From: JAICXG01 sp963801255
Lineage (GTDB): Bacteria > Verrucomicrobiota > Verrucomicrobiia > Chthoniobacterales > UBA10450
Reading direction: 5' to 3'
Length of the DNA stretch: 64,000 nucleotides
Assembly (NCBI GenBank): GCA_963801255.1
Contig: CAWDEC010000007.1
Coordinates: 62,001 to 126,000 of the forward strand
How positions within the stretch are numbered: position 1 is the first letter of the stretch; every line of letters begins with the position of its first letter. Position numbers and translations under genes: made by a program. Positions 1 to 7,696 of the stretch are shown here, in pieces. A model generated the notes under the pieces. That model worked only from the letters and a program-made list of their open reading frames with translations. It made no database searches and was not told the origin of the DNA.

Positions 1-314
1 TGGCCACTTGCTTCCTCACAAAGTAACGTCCCGCGATGCCGGCAAACATTGTAGAAGGCACGCACCATCTCACTTTTGTCGCGCACAATAATGACGCTCT
101 CACCGGCTACCATTTGGACCAGATAGTCCCCTGCCCTCGGAAGCTGGCTCTGATGACCTACACAGACCCACTGGGCCGCGAAAATTCTTTTCTCTTCTTC
201 GGCGAAGAGCTCCGCGGCAAGAAAGTAGCGCTGCGGCAACGTCATTGCATTCGCGACAAACGTCTCCGCTGTTTTGCGAAAAGAGGGAGCAATTGGAGAC
301 TTGGTCTGCGCCAT
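1..314 (-). CDS. Rieske-type aromatic-ring-hydroxylating oxygenase, alpha subunit (5' part only)
   Basis: The gene reads leftward off the window edge, so only about 104 N-terminal codons are visible. The reading frame stays open from ATG 314 to base 1. The visible end carries the first half of a Rieske [2Fe-2S] site, the string YNVCRHRGTLLC, where Cys and His are the first ligand pair; the second pair (CxxH) lies beyond the edge. Before it comes the usual N-terminal stretch with WVCVGHQSQLPRAGDYLV. Members of this family hydroxylate or demethylate aromatic or quaternary-ammonium substrates using electrons from a reductase; the substrate cannot be told from this part. ATG 314 has GGAG about 9 nt upstream. 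An in-frame ATG at 398 is possible but would overlap the divergent gene. The family is clear; the length is unknown. Confidence 0.85.
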   Translation of the reverse strand, partial: MAQTKSPIAPSFRKTAETFVANAMTLPQRYFLAAELFAEEEKRIFAAQWVCVGHQSQLPRAGDYLVQMVAGESVIIVRDKSEMVRAFYNVCRHRGTLLCEEASG

Positions 315-396
315 CGAGTCATGCTCCGACGCGCCTGCGGAAGCGTCAAGGAAATCCGGCGCTTGCGCATCCGCGCGAAACTGTCTTGAATGGCGC

Positions 397-1338
397 ATGG
401 ACTCACCGCCTGCGCGACCGGAAATCTTCGCTCCTTTCGGCGAAGCATTTGAACTCACCAGGCAAATACTCTTTCAGCCTTTCGATCTTGTGAAGTGGTT
501 CGTGATCGGTTTTGCCGCCTGGCTGGCCACCTTCCTGAATGGCTTTGGCTTCAACTACGGATATGATTTTAATCGACGGGATAGATTTTCCCACTGGCTT
601 CGCACCGGGCACATCTATTCATTTCGTGATATCCCTCCCGGCTATATTCCCTTCGTTATCGTCGGTTTGATCTTCATCGTCGCCCTGGCTGTCTTGCTCC
701 TCTGGTTGAATGCACGCGCTCGTTTCATCTTCACGGATTGTATCGTGCGTAACCGTGGTGCGATCGTCGAACCGTGGCACGAATATCACGAGGAAGGTAA
801 TAGCTACTTTATTCTGAATCTTCTTGTTGCCTTTTGCAGCCTGCTCATCTTCGGCGGCCTTGGTCTGCTCTTTCTCGCCAGCTGGTATTGGCACCATCCG
901 CTGCTCCCGTTGGCCGTCCTGATTCTCATCGCAGTTATTCTCGGTCTCGCGGCCGCGGTTGTGGGCCTGGTATTGAAATTGATCGTTCCGGTTATGTATC
1001 GTCAACGATGCGGAGCGGCCAACGCTTTTCTGCAAGTATGGAACCTGGTTCTGGATCGCCCGGGCCTCTTCATCCTTTATGTCCTTTTCTATCTCGTCCT
1101 TCTCATCGCCGCCGCCATGATCGGATGTATCGCCACCTGCGTGACCTGTTGTGTCGCGATGCTGCCCTATATCGGAACTGTTATCCTTTTGCCCGTAGTG
1201 ATGGCGTTGTTTGCTTTCCCTCTTTGCTTTCTCCGGCAGTTCGGGGAGCAATACGACGTCTGGGCGGGAGTAAGAGCTGTCGAGCTACCACCGCCACCAC
1301 CCGTCCCGCCGATTCAGGAAACTTCGCCGTCGGTATGA
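397..1338 (+). CDS. Multi-pass integral membrane protein of unknown function
   Basis: A 313-residue protein with a short soluble N-terminus followed by at least five or six strongly hydrophobic segments (near residues 25-45, 90-115, 150-170, 180-205, 225-250 and 260-285), and a proline-rich tail (PPPPPVPP) near the C-terminus. I recognise no enzymatic motif; it resembles the loosely defined large membrane proteins common in Verrucomicrobiota and Planctomycetota. The frame is open further upstream to 274, but that would overlap the divergent oxygenase gene, so ATG 397 (MDSPPARPE) is preferred. Its stop overlaps the ATG of the next gene (ATGA, 1335-1338), which suggests translational coupling in a three-gene operon ending with the porin at 3145. 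Confidence 0.7.
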   Translation: MDSPPARPEIFAPFGEAFELTRQILFQPFDLVKWFVIGFAAWLATFLNGFGFNYGYDFNRRDRFSHWLRTGHIYSFRDIPPGYIPFVIVGLIFIVALAVLLLWLNARARFIFTDCIVRNRGAIVEPWHEYHEEGNSYFILNLLVAFCSLLIFGGLGLLFLASWYWHHPLLPLAVLILIAVILGLAAAVVGLVLKLIVPVMYRQRCGAANAFLQVWNLVLDRPGLFILYVLFYLVLLIAAAMIGCIATCVTCCVAMLPYIGTVILLPVVMALFAFPLCFLRQFGEQYDVWAGVRAVELPPPPPVPPIQETSPSV

Positions 1339-1829
1339 TGGCAGCCAAACTCGGAGCGCTCGATCCCGCAGGCATCTTCTGGCGTCGAGCCAATCTTATT
1401 ATCCTGCCGAGCGCGCTCCTCGCCCTGGCCCTTCTGGAACCTGATCGCTTATCAGCATGGCTTCCTTTTCCAACCTCGTGTGGCGCCGTGACCGGACTTC
1501 CGTGTATCTTTTGCGGAGCTACCCGCGCTCTACATTACCTCCTGCGCGGTTCCTTCGAGCGAGCGCTCTACTTTAACTGGCTCTCTTTTCCATTTTTCGC
1601 GGCAAGCTTGCTTCTACTGGGCGTGAACAGCGTCGAGCTGCTCACGAATCGCAACGTGATCGCCCGCCTGCCGCGCGTTCACTTCACGCCTGCTCGCTGT
1701 CTCATTTTCGGGTGCGGCTTCGTCTTCCTATGGGTCTTCCAGGTTTACCTTGCTCTCTCGCAGCATAAGGTGGAACTGCTTAACACTCATGGACCTCTTT
1801 ACTCGTTAGTCTGCCGTTGGACACCTTGA
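1335..1829 (+). CDS. DUF2752 family membrane protein
   Basis: A 164-residue protein with about three membrane segments. The DUF2752 signature is visible as GLPCIFCGATRALHYLLRG: two cysteines two residues apart followed by G-(M/A)-TRA. The function of the family is unknown. The start at 1335 overlaps the preceding stop as ATGA; a second ATG follows at once at 1338. Its own end overlaps the start chosen for the porin gene by 13 nt, so the three genes are probably co-transcribed. Confidence 0.8.
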   Translation: MMAAKLGALDPAGIFWRRANLIILPSALLALALLEPDRLSAWLPFPTSCGAVTGLPCIFCGATRALHYLLRGSFERALYFNWLSFPFFAASLLLLGVNSVELLTNRNVIARLPRVHFTPARCLIFGCGFVFLWVFQVYLALSQHKVELLNTHGPLYSLVCRWTP

Positions 1830-3145
1830 TCCTTGCCTACACTCACCGGCGAAGCTGCGGCTTGGGCTGTTCGCTCCTTCTCAGCAGTCTCTTCATCTTC
1901 TCTCCATTTCAAGCAGACATAGCTGTCGCGCAAGATGCCGCCGCAACGCCAACACGGGATATGATCCCATCCGAGACAAATGTGCTCTCACTCCCTCACC
2001 TTAACGGACTCACTTTCTCGGGACTTCTCATTACAGAACTTTTCGGGAACGTGTCTGGAGGGACTCAGCGCACGGTTATTTGGGAAAGCCTGTCTATCTT
2101 AGGGATGCACCTCGATTTCGAGAAGGCAGTGCATTTTCCCGGCCTCAGTCTGAATGTGAGCGGACTGTATTGCGCAGGTTATGGCCTGACAGATAAAGCC
2201 GTTCACGATCTCAATGTCTTAAGCAACATCGACTCCTACGACAGCTTGCGACTGTATGAGGCCTGGCTTCAGCAGGATTTCGCAAATGGCCAATTCTCCA
2301 TTCGGGCCGGACAGCTTCTGGCCGACGCAGAATTCTTCGTTTCGCAATATAGCGGTCTTTTTATCAACAGTTCGTTCGGCGCACTTCCGCTCGTGAGTTT
2401 TAACTTTTCCTCGCCAATCTTTCCGATTGCGGCGCCCGGAGTACGGTTACGTGCCCAGCCTAATGAATCCCTCTTCCTGGAGGCTGCCGCTTTCAGTGGC
2501 AATGTCGGCGATCCGACCGGAAACAACAAACATGATCTCCGCCTATCCTTTCCCCGCAACGATGGGATTCTCGTCTTTGCCGAGATGGGTTACACCTTGA
2601 ATCCCGGAAACGCGCAGGAGAAGGGCTCATCGACCGACGGTATTGCGACGAAAAAGTTATCGGGCACCTACAAACTGGGGGGTTGCTTTGATTCAGGTGA
2701 GTTTAGCGCCGGAGATAACAATCCCCGAGTTCATCAAAATAACTATGCGATCTACTTGCTCGCCGATCAGGAACTCTGGCATTCCGATAGGGCAGTCGAT
2801 CGCACGCTGGCCTTTTTCTGTCGCCTCGGATTCGCCCCGCAGGATCGCAACACCATGACAGCCTTTGTCGATAGCGGACTAACTCTGCAAGGATTGCTGG
2901 CCGGCCGGGAAAACGATTTACTGGGTCTGGGCTTCAGCTACGGTCAACTTAGCGATTCTTTGGTCGACGATCTTGGGCGCAAGGTTTCCAATCACAACGA
3001 AACCGTGGTGGAATTGACTTACCGCCTAGCCCTGAATAGTCACGCCGCTCTTCAGCCGGATCTGCAATGCATTCTTAATCCTGGCGGTGTGCGACCGACC
3101 GCGACTGCCGTGGTCGCAGGATTACGTTGCACCCTGTCATTTTAA
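1817..3145 (+). CDS. OprB-like carbohydrate-selective outer-membrane porin
   Basis: A 442-residue exported protein. The N-terminus has an arginine pair, a hydrophobic stretch and a likely signal-peptidase site before residue 40 (ADIAVAQDAA). The body shows OprB-type strand patterns: a paired start (NGLTFSGLLITELFGNVSGG), an internal LYEAWLQQDF with FSIRAGQLLAD, and a terminal beta-strand ending in an aromatic residue (VVAGLRCTLSF), the usual signal for outer-membrane insertion. OprB porins pass sugars passively across the outer membrane. No ATG fits the signal peptide, so TTG 1817 is taken as start; it overlaps the upstream gene by 13 nt. Start choice is the least certain point. Confidence 0.75.
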   Translation: MDTLILAYTHRRSCGLGCSLLLSSLFIFSPFQADIAVAQDAAATPTRDMIPSETNVLSLPHLNGLTFSGLLITELFGNVSGGTQRTVIWESLSILGMHLDFEKAVHFPGLSLNVSGLYCAGYGLTDKAVHDLNVLSNIDSYDSLRLYEAWLQQDFANGQFSIRAGQLLADAEFFVSQYSGLFINSSFGALPLVSFNFSSPIFPIAAPGVRLRAQPNESLFLEAAAFSGNVGDPTGNNKHDLRLSFPRNDGILVFAEMGYTLNPGNAQEKGSSTDGIATKKLSGTYKLGGCFDSGEFSAGDNNPRVHQNNYAIYLLADQELWHSDRAVDRTLAFFCRLGFAPQDRNTMTAFVDSGLTLQGLLAGRENDLLGLGFSYGQLSDSLVDDLGRKVSNHNETVVELTYRLALNSHAALQPDLQCILNPGGVRPTATAVVAGLRCTLSF

Positions 3146-3504
3146 CCGAGACTCATTTCAGGCAACGACCGCGAAAACGTTGTCTGCTAACATCGTCGAA
3201 AACCCGGATTTCACTCCATTTCCTTTTTGAGACGCCGGCTCGCATGTCCGCCACCGGTTTTCTCAAGGAAAACGAGTCGGGACCGATTTTGTGATTGTTC
3301 AGGTTATTTCCTGTTCCAAGACCGCGATCAAGTGCAATCGAGAACGCGATCAGGTTTCTCCCTGAAAAGCATTTTTGCGATGCAATCACATTTGACGCGC
3401 TGAGTATGCCATCCGACCATCGCAAAGCGCGAAACGAGAGGCCCAGATTAGAACTCCGAGTAGGACTTCGACCTTCGGAGCGCCCGGCTAGTTATTTATA
3501 TTAA
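3146..3504. other. Intergenic region without a supported gene
   Basis: These 359 bases separate the porin gene from the tRNA. Open frames on both strands (3153-3425 minus, 3295-3504 plus) have no recognisable domain, signal peptide or ribosome binding site. An AT-rich stretch directly precedes the tRNA (3490-3504) and may hold its promoter. No repeat or terminator stands out. Confidence 0.5.
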
Positions 3505-3576
3505 GTCCCCGTAGTTCAACGGATAGAACGAGGGTTTCCTAAACCTTAAATGTGGGTTCGATTCCCGCCGGGGACA
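3505..3576 (+). tRNA. tRNA-Arg (anticodon CCT)
   Basis: A full cloverleaf can be drawn: acceptor GTCCCCG/CGGGGAC, D arm GTTC/GAAC, anticodon stem AGGGT/ACCTT enclosing the loop TTCCTAA (anticodon CCT, decoding AGG), T arm GCGGG-type stem around TTCGATT, and discriminator A. CCA is not encoded. A perfect 14-bp palindrome, TTTACCCGGGTAAA, follows at 3577-3590 and may act in termination or processing. AGG is a minor arginine codon, and tRNA genes of this kind are common integration sites; the gene content downstream is variable, but I see no second copy of the tRNA 3' end in the window. Confidence 0.95.
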
Positions 3577-3636
3577 TTTACCCGGGTAAAGCAGCCCGAA
3601 TCAGCCAGAGAGTGAGAACATCCCGCCAAAATGCGC

Positions 3637-4356
3637 TCAGGATGGCGCTGGAATCGTCGGGAGCGTGAACAGGTGAAGACCGTCCGGAATGCCGACGTTC
3701 GTGTTGATTCGCGCGCTCAGGATGACCGGTATCGCGTCGGGAGCGTTCCTGGCCGGACGACCACCGCGACGCGGTGAATCTGTCACCCTGAAACGATTCC
3801 AGTGATCACGCGCTCGACGCTCCGGCCGCATCGACAACGCGCACCTCGCCGCCGCTGAATTTAGGCGCTCGGTCGCATAGCCGATGGCGTGTTCTTTTGC
3901 CTTCGGCCCGACATAGAACGGCTCGACGCCAGGCGCTTCATAGACCTGCCAGCCGCCGCGGTAGGGTCGCACTTCAATCGTTCTCATTGACCACGTTACT
4001 TCTTCCAGGACGCCGCGGGGCACGCCAAGCCACTCAACGGCGTAATCGAGCTTTCTGAACATTTTCACCTTCAATGGAGAATGCTCTGTCACGACAGCGT
4101 GAATCCTAATGTAATGGCCAGCGGCGGAGTTGGTAACGTAAAACGCAGATTTGACGGGTGGGCGTGCCTCGTAAAAGCGACGACGATGAAGCGCAATGCG
4201 GTAAATAAATGGCTCATCCAATTCCACCGTGCTCATCTTTGAGGTATCGGTAAATCGATTGAAAGGTTGGTCGAGCCGGTCTTCTACATGCTCCAGGAAA
4301 TTAACGACTTCTGCCACCTTCTTCGCGTCGAAAATGCCGAGTGGTCTGAAGACCAT
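3637..4356 (-). CDS. STAS/SEC14-like domain protein with a C-terminal DUF2188-like segment, probably frameshifted
   Basis: Residues 1-120 look like the small STAS/SEC14-type proteins of soil bacteria (RFTDTSKMSTVELDEPF, then VKSAFYVTNSAAGHYIRIH). After a linker comes YRGGWQVYEAPGVEPFYVG, which matches the start of DUF2188-type domains (W-x-V, later a helix with the pattern AIGYATERL). From about base 3855 the encoded tail turns into basic, repeat-poor sequence, whereas the next frame continues in family style (KFSGGEVRVVDAAGASSA) to a TGA at 3808-3806. The last 70 residues as read are therefore probably an artefact of a one-base frameshift. ATG 4356 is preferred over an upstream TTG because GAGGAG lies just before it. 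Function unknown. Confidence 0.6.
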   Translation of the reverse strand: MVFRPLGIFDAKKVAEVVNFLEHVEDRLDQPFNRFTDTSKMSTVELDEPFIYRIALHRRRFYEARPPVKSAFYVTNSAAGHYIRIHAVVTEHSPLKVKMFRKLDYAVEWLGVPRGVLEEVTWSMRTIEVRPYRGGWQVYEAPGVEPFYVGPKAKEHAIGYATERLNSAAARCALSMRPERRARDHWNRFRVTDSPRRGGRPARNAPDAIPVILSARINTNVGIPDGLHLFTLPTIPAPS

Positions 4357-4761
4357 GAGCCTGCAGCTCCTCGTTGAATGAAATTCCAACCGGAAGATTC
4401 ATGTTTTCCCGCGTTGCGGTCGCACTTCAGTTTCCCTTAAGACTCGTTCCCACTCCGGTCAAAAACATATCACTCCGGAAAATTGGAAATGGCGAGGGAG
4501 AACCCGAGGGGAAACTCGCCTCGCCTTTTCGGTCATGTGGCGCTGGCTAGGCTCCGCAAACGAGTGTCCGAAAAGGTGGCCGCGCCGTCAACTCTGATTT
4601 CCGCGAGCGCCGCGCCGTGAAATTGCGCTTCACACTGGCTGGGCGATTCGGCAGAATTCTTGCCGTGCGGCCTTTTGAAACGGGTTCCCCCAAGGGAAGG
4701 GCAGGAAATAGATTGCAAAACGCCATCTAAATCTCGTTAGGCCGCCACGATCTTTCAAACA
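4357..4761. other. Intergenic region with an inverted repeat and the left boundary of a gene cassette
   Basis: No gene is supported here. CCTTTTCGG (about 4523-4531) and CCGAAAAGG (about 4568-4576) form a 9-bp inverted repeat. At 4734-4742 stands TCGTTAGGC, whose GTTAGGC is a canonical integron core (GTTRRRY). I could not find the other arm of an attC site upstream of it, so this may be either the recombination point where a cassette entered or the remnant of another cassette end. Confidence 0.5.
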
Positions 4762-5556
4762 ATGTCAGCTTCTATTGAACCATCAATCCACGAGACCGCG
4801 TTCAGCTGTCCTCACTGCTCCGCGTTCACCACGCAGCATTGGTTTGGCACCTACGCGAAAGAGATAACCGGAGATAAACCGATACCGTTCGTTCCCACTG
4901 AGAAACACCGCCAATTCCTCCAAGAGCAAGAGACAACCGCCAAAGAGCGGGAGCGCTTGCTTGAATGGGTCGAGAGAATACAGACTGGCCTAGTTCTCCT
5001 CGACCCAGAAGGCAATAAGTATCCGGATTACCGCGTCGACAACCTTCACCTGAGCAAATGCTACAACTGTAAGAAGATTGCAGTGTGGGTTCATGATCGA
5101 TTGCTCTTTCCCACGGCAAAGTCCGGCGTGATTCCGAACTCAGATATGCCCGAGACCGTCCTCCATGATTTCGAAGAGGCCCGCGAAATTGTGAATGCGT
5201 CACCTCGCGGTTCCGCGGCATTACTTCGACTCTGCGTTCAGAAGCTCTGCAAGGAGTTGGGAGAGAAGGGCAGGAACATCGACGACGACATCGCCGCGCT
5301 CGTCAAGAAGGGACTGAATCCATTGGTTCAGCAGTCACTCGACATTGTCCGCGTAATCGGGAATGAGGCCGTGCATCCTGGCGTGATAGACCTCAAAGAC
5401 GATCGAGAAATAGCCTTACGCTTGTTCGAGTTGGTCAACGCAATCGCAGATCAAATGATTTCTCATCCAAAATCGGTGAAGGAGATGTATGCCAAGCTTC
5501 CCGAGAGCAAGCGAAAGGCGATTGAAGCAAGAGATGCGAAATCTTCTGGACCTTAG
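4762..5556 (+). CDS. DUF4145 domain protein with an N-terminal zinc-ribbon-like region (integron cassette gene)
   Basis: A 264-residue soluble protein. Two cysteine pairs, CPHC (near residue 16) and CYNC (near residue 99), could bind zinc. The C-terminal half carries the DUF4145 pattern: GSAALLRLCVQKLCKELG, then a LDIVRVIGNEAVHPG helix. DUF4145 proteins are of unknown function but turn up as cassette genes and near restriction or other defence genes. The gene starts 20 nt after the core site at 4734-4742 and ends 4 nt before the attC site at 5561-5681, the tight packing typical of a gene cassette. No promoter of its own is obvious. The domain call is good; the role is unknown. Confidence 0.8.
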   Translation: MSASIEPSIHETAFSCPHCSAFTTQHWFGTYAKEITGDKPIPFVPTEKHRQFLQEQETTAKERERLLEWVERIQTGLVLLDPEGNKYPDYRVDNLHLSKCYNCKKIAVWVHDRLLFPTAKSGVIPNSDMPETVLHDFEEAREIVNASPRGSAALLRLCVQKLCKELGEKGRNIDDDIAALVKKGLNPLVQQSLDIVRVIGNEAVHPGVIDLKDDREIALRLFELVNAIADQMISHPKSVKEMYAKLPESKRKAIEARDAKSSGP

Positions 5557-5560
5557 GATG

Positions 5561-5681
5561 GCCTAACAATGCGATGGAGCCAACGCCGGCCGACTTGATT
5601 ATGGGCTTGTTCGCGATTCAACCTTTCACCTGCAAGCCTGTCGCGCTCTCGGTGGCGTGGCTCATCTTGTTCTCGTTAGGC
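5561..5681 (+). other. attC recombination site (integron cassette 59-base-element type)
   Basis: The 121-bp element opens with GCCTAAC (5561-5567, R'' box) and closes with GTTAGGC (5675-5681, R' box). The ends can fold on each other: GAGCCAACGCC on the left pairs with GGCGTGGCTC on the right, leaving one extrahelical A, which is the hallmark of single-stranded attC recognition by IntI-type integrases. Length is within the usual range of about 57-141 bp. The right core extended by two bases is TCGTTAGGC, identical to the motif repeated throughout the window. No integrase gene is in the window, so this is an isolated cassette or part of an attC cluster lacking an integrase. Confidence 0.85.
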
Positions 5682-5724
5682 GACAGAGGACCAATGATGA
5701 GACCTTACCTGCGCTGAACGTGCC

Positions 5725-6927
5725 ATGGGAATGACTCCGACGTTGGGCCAAGAACGGTACGAGTTTCTCGATGTCCTTCGCGGCTTTGCGCTCGTCGGAA
5801 TCATTACCGCGAACATGGTCCTCTACTCGCTCTACGATTCCTTATCTGAGTCCGCGAAGATGAGCATGAGCACATACCCAATCGATAAGGTGCTCGATTT
5901 CCTGGAACTGACTTTCATCGAGGGTAAGTTCTATACAATCTTTTCCGTGCTATTCGGAATAGGGTTTTCTATCCTGCTCACTCGGTCTCAGGCAAGGAGT
6001 GCAGGGTTTCATCGTTTCTTTCTCAGGCGCATGTCTATCCTATTTCTGATCGGTCTGGCGCACGCGGTTTTGGTCTGGCATGACGACATCCTTGAGTGCT
6101 ACGCGGTTTGCGGTGCATTGCTTCTGCCTTTCGTTAAGGTCCGGAATCGCACGATCATCGTGTTCGCAATTCTCGTATTGGCCACGGGCGCGGTGATTAA
6201 GTTCACCGGCGCGATTCCCCGGCACTCATTTACGGGTCCGCGAGAGATGCTGTACGCTCGTTTCGGTTTCACTCATGAATCGGAGCTAGCCAGGTTGACG
6301 CAAGGCAGCGTCTTAGACATCTGGCGGCAGAACCTCGGCGACTGGTTCGGTCAGGTGGATTACATCATTTCAAGTGGAATGATTTTCAAAATCTTTGGCT
6401 GTTTTCTACTCGGTTTCTACATTGGCCGGAACGAGATCTATAAAAGGCTGGAGAATTACCGTGCGACGATCAGGCGGGTGGCGATTGGGGGGCTAATTAT
6501 TGGCATCCCGCTAAACCTTATTTATGCATACACATTTTCATCGGAGGAATTCTGGGTGCGTAACCTGGCCGAGCCGACAGCCATTCTTCCCTTGAGCGCC
6601 GCGTATGCCTGCTTCGTGTGCTTGCTCTGGCTCAATCAGCGTTGGCACAGGCGGGTACAGATTTTCGCTCCAGTTGGTCGAATGGCACTGACTAACTACG
6701 TCGGGCAAAGTGTGATCTGCACCTTGATCTTCTATGGGACAGGCCTGGGGCTTGGAGGAAGGATGGGGCCAACACTGTATTTGCCGATTGCTTTTGCCGT
6801 CTACCTTGGTCAAATCGCAGTCAGTCGGATGTGGCTGGCGCGGTTTCAGTTTGGACCCCTTGAATGGATTTGGCGGATGCTCACCTATGGCCGTTGGGTC
6901 CCGATGACGAAACTAGCCAGGATGTGA
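5725..6927 (+). CDS. DUF418 family membrane protein (YeiB-like)
   Basis: A 400-residue protein with about eight to ten membrane segments. The N-terminal motif YEFLDVLRGFALVGIITANM and the C-terminal MALTNYVGQSVICTLIFYG block are diagnostic of DUF418/YeiB proteins, sometimes linked to acyltransferase-like or transport roles; the real function is unknown. It begins 44 nt after the attC site, in the same orientation, so it may be the gene of a second cassette; a decayed attC-like structure lies behind it at 7095-7218. ATG 5725 starts the family-typical N-terminus. Confidence 0.85.
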   Translation: MGMTPTLGQERYEFLDVLRGFALVGIITANMVLYSLYDSLSESAKMSMSTYPIDKVLDFLELTFIEGKFYTIFSVLFGIGFSILLTRSQARSAGFHRFFLRRMSILFLIGLAHAVLVWHDDILECYAVCGALLLPFVKVRNRTIIVFAILVLATGAVIKFTGAIPRHSFTGPREMLYARFGFTHESELARLTQGSVLDIWRQNLGDWFGQVDYIISSGMIFKIFGCFLLGFYIGRNEIYKRLENYRATIRRVAIGGLIIGIPLNLIYAYTFSSEEFWVRNLAEPTAILPLSAAYACFVCLLWLNQRWHRRVQIFAPVGRMALTNYVGQSVICTLIFYGTGLGLGGRMGPTLYLPIAFAVYLGQIAVSRMWLARFQFGPLEWIWRMLTYGRWVPMTKLARM

Positions 6928-7094
6928 CCAAAAGATTGTCACCCCACAAATCGTTGGGCGTGATCCGCAAAATGCAGTGATAAGTGGAAGGACGCGCACC
7001 TCAGCCGCCAGATGATAAATGATGGCGCGCGACCTGAATATGTGTATCTGCGAACGAGTTATTCAGTCAGTCTCGCCCAATAAATCGTTCCGCT

Positions 7095-7218
7095 GCCTAA
7101 CGACACTAAGGCTGCGTTTTGATTACGCGGGGAAGCCTCGCTAACGCTCTTTATTTACTGAGGGGAGTCAGGACCGCTGACGGGTAATCAAAACGCGCTG
7201 GCGGTCATCCTAGAGGGC
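7095..7218 (+). other. Possible degenerate attC site
   Basis: The stretch opens with GCCTAACGA and contains a perfect 13-bp inverted repeat (GCGTTTTGATTAC at 7114-7126 and its complement at 7184-7196). An attC site closes with GTTAGGC, but here the expected place reads TAGAGGGC, so the right core is missing or decayed. Position behind a same-strand gene that itself follows an attC supports the reading; the poor right core argues against a functional site. Confidence 0.35.
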
Positions 7219-7282
7219 TAACTCTGACGCCTTCGGGTGCCTTTTCAGGCCATTTTGTCAGATTGGGCGATTTGATCGACTC

Positions 7283-7394
7283 GCTCACGATCTCGCCCAT
7301 TGATCAGGAAATGAACCCACTTTCGCGCGCGCTGCTTATTAAAAATATTTTGACGTTCTACGCACCCGCGGTTGATGTGGGCGCAAATAAAACT
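7283..7394. repeat. Imperfect direct repeat, copy A
   Basis: This stretch of about 112 bp is repeated at 7487-7609. Shared landmarks in order are GCTC-A-(C/T)-GATCTC-(G/A)-CCCA, TGATCAGGA, a GCGCGYGCTGCTTA block, ATTTTGACGTTCTACGCACC and ATAAAACT. It lies in a 769-bp stretch (6928-7696) with no supported gene. Confidence 0.65.
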
Positions 7395-7486
7395 CAATGA
7401 TTGTGTAGGCCGTGCGCGGCTGCAAGGAGTGCACGTCTCCCTTGTCGATTAAAAAGGCAAATGATCGCGCGTAACCTGATAACTCC

Positions 7487-7609
7487 GCTCATGATCTCAC
7501 CCATGATCAGGATTAGGTCCGGATATGGACTCGCTTTGGCGCGTGCTGCTTACTAAAATTATTTTGACGTTCTACGCACCCCGCGCTCGCTAATATTGCT
7601 GATAAAACT
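7487..7609. repeat. Imperfect direct repeat, copy B
   Basis: Second copy of the repeat at 7283-7394, about 204 bp further on and about 10 bp longer through small insertions. The strongest conserved core is ATTTTGACGTTCTACGCACC. It contains no recognisable coding sequence. The rest of 6928-7696 shows nothing else beyond the attC-like element. Confidence 0.65.
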
Positions 7610-7696
7610 TAAACCCCAGGGGTGGAGTCAAGGTAGGCTACGACGCGACTCTGACTCTGCTGGTTCTTTACAGGAATGTAGTGCGTTGTTACGGGC

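Noticed and set aside
36..389. Plus-strand frame of 117 codons at the left edge
   Set aside because: It has no domain or ribosome binding site, and the opposite strand encodes a clear Rieske oxygenase N-terminus over the same bases.
619..1251. Minus-strand frame of 210 codons opposite the membrane protein
   Set aside because: Highly charged Asp/Glu/Gln/Lys composition mirrors the hydrophobic codons of the real gene on the plus strand; it is a shadow.
4501..4742. A complete attC site ending at 4742
   Set aside because: Only the right core is present; no GCCTAAC-like left arm or foldable partner could be found upstream, so it is not called as attC.
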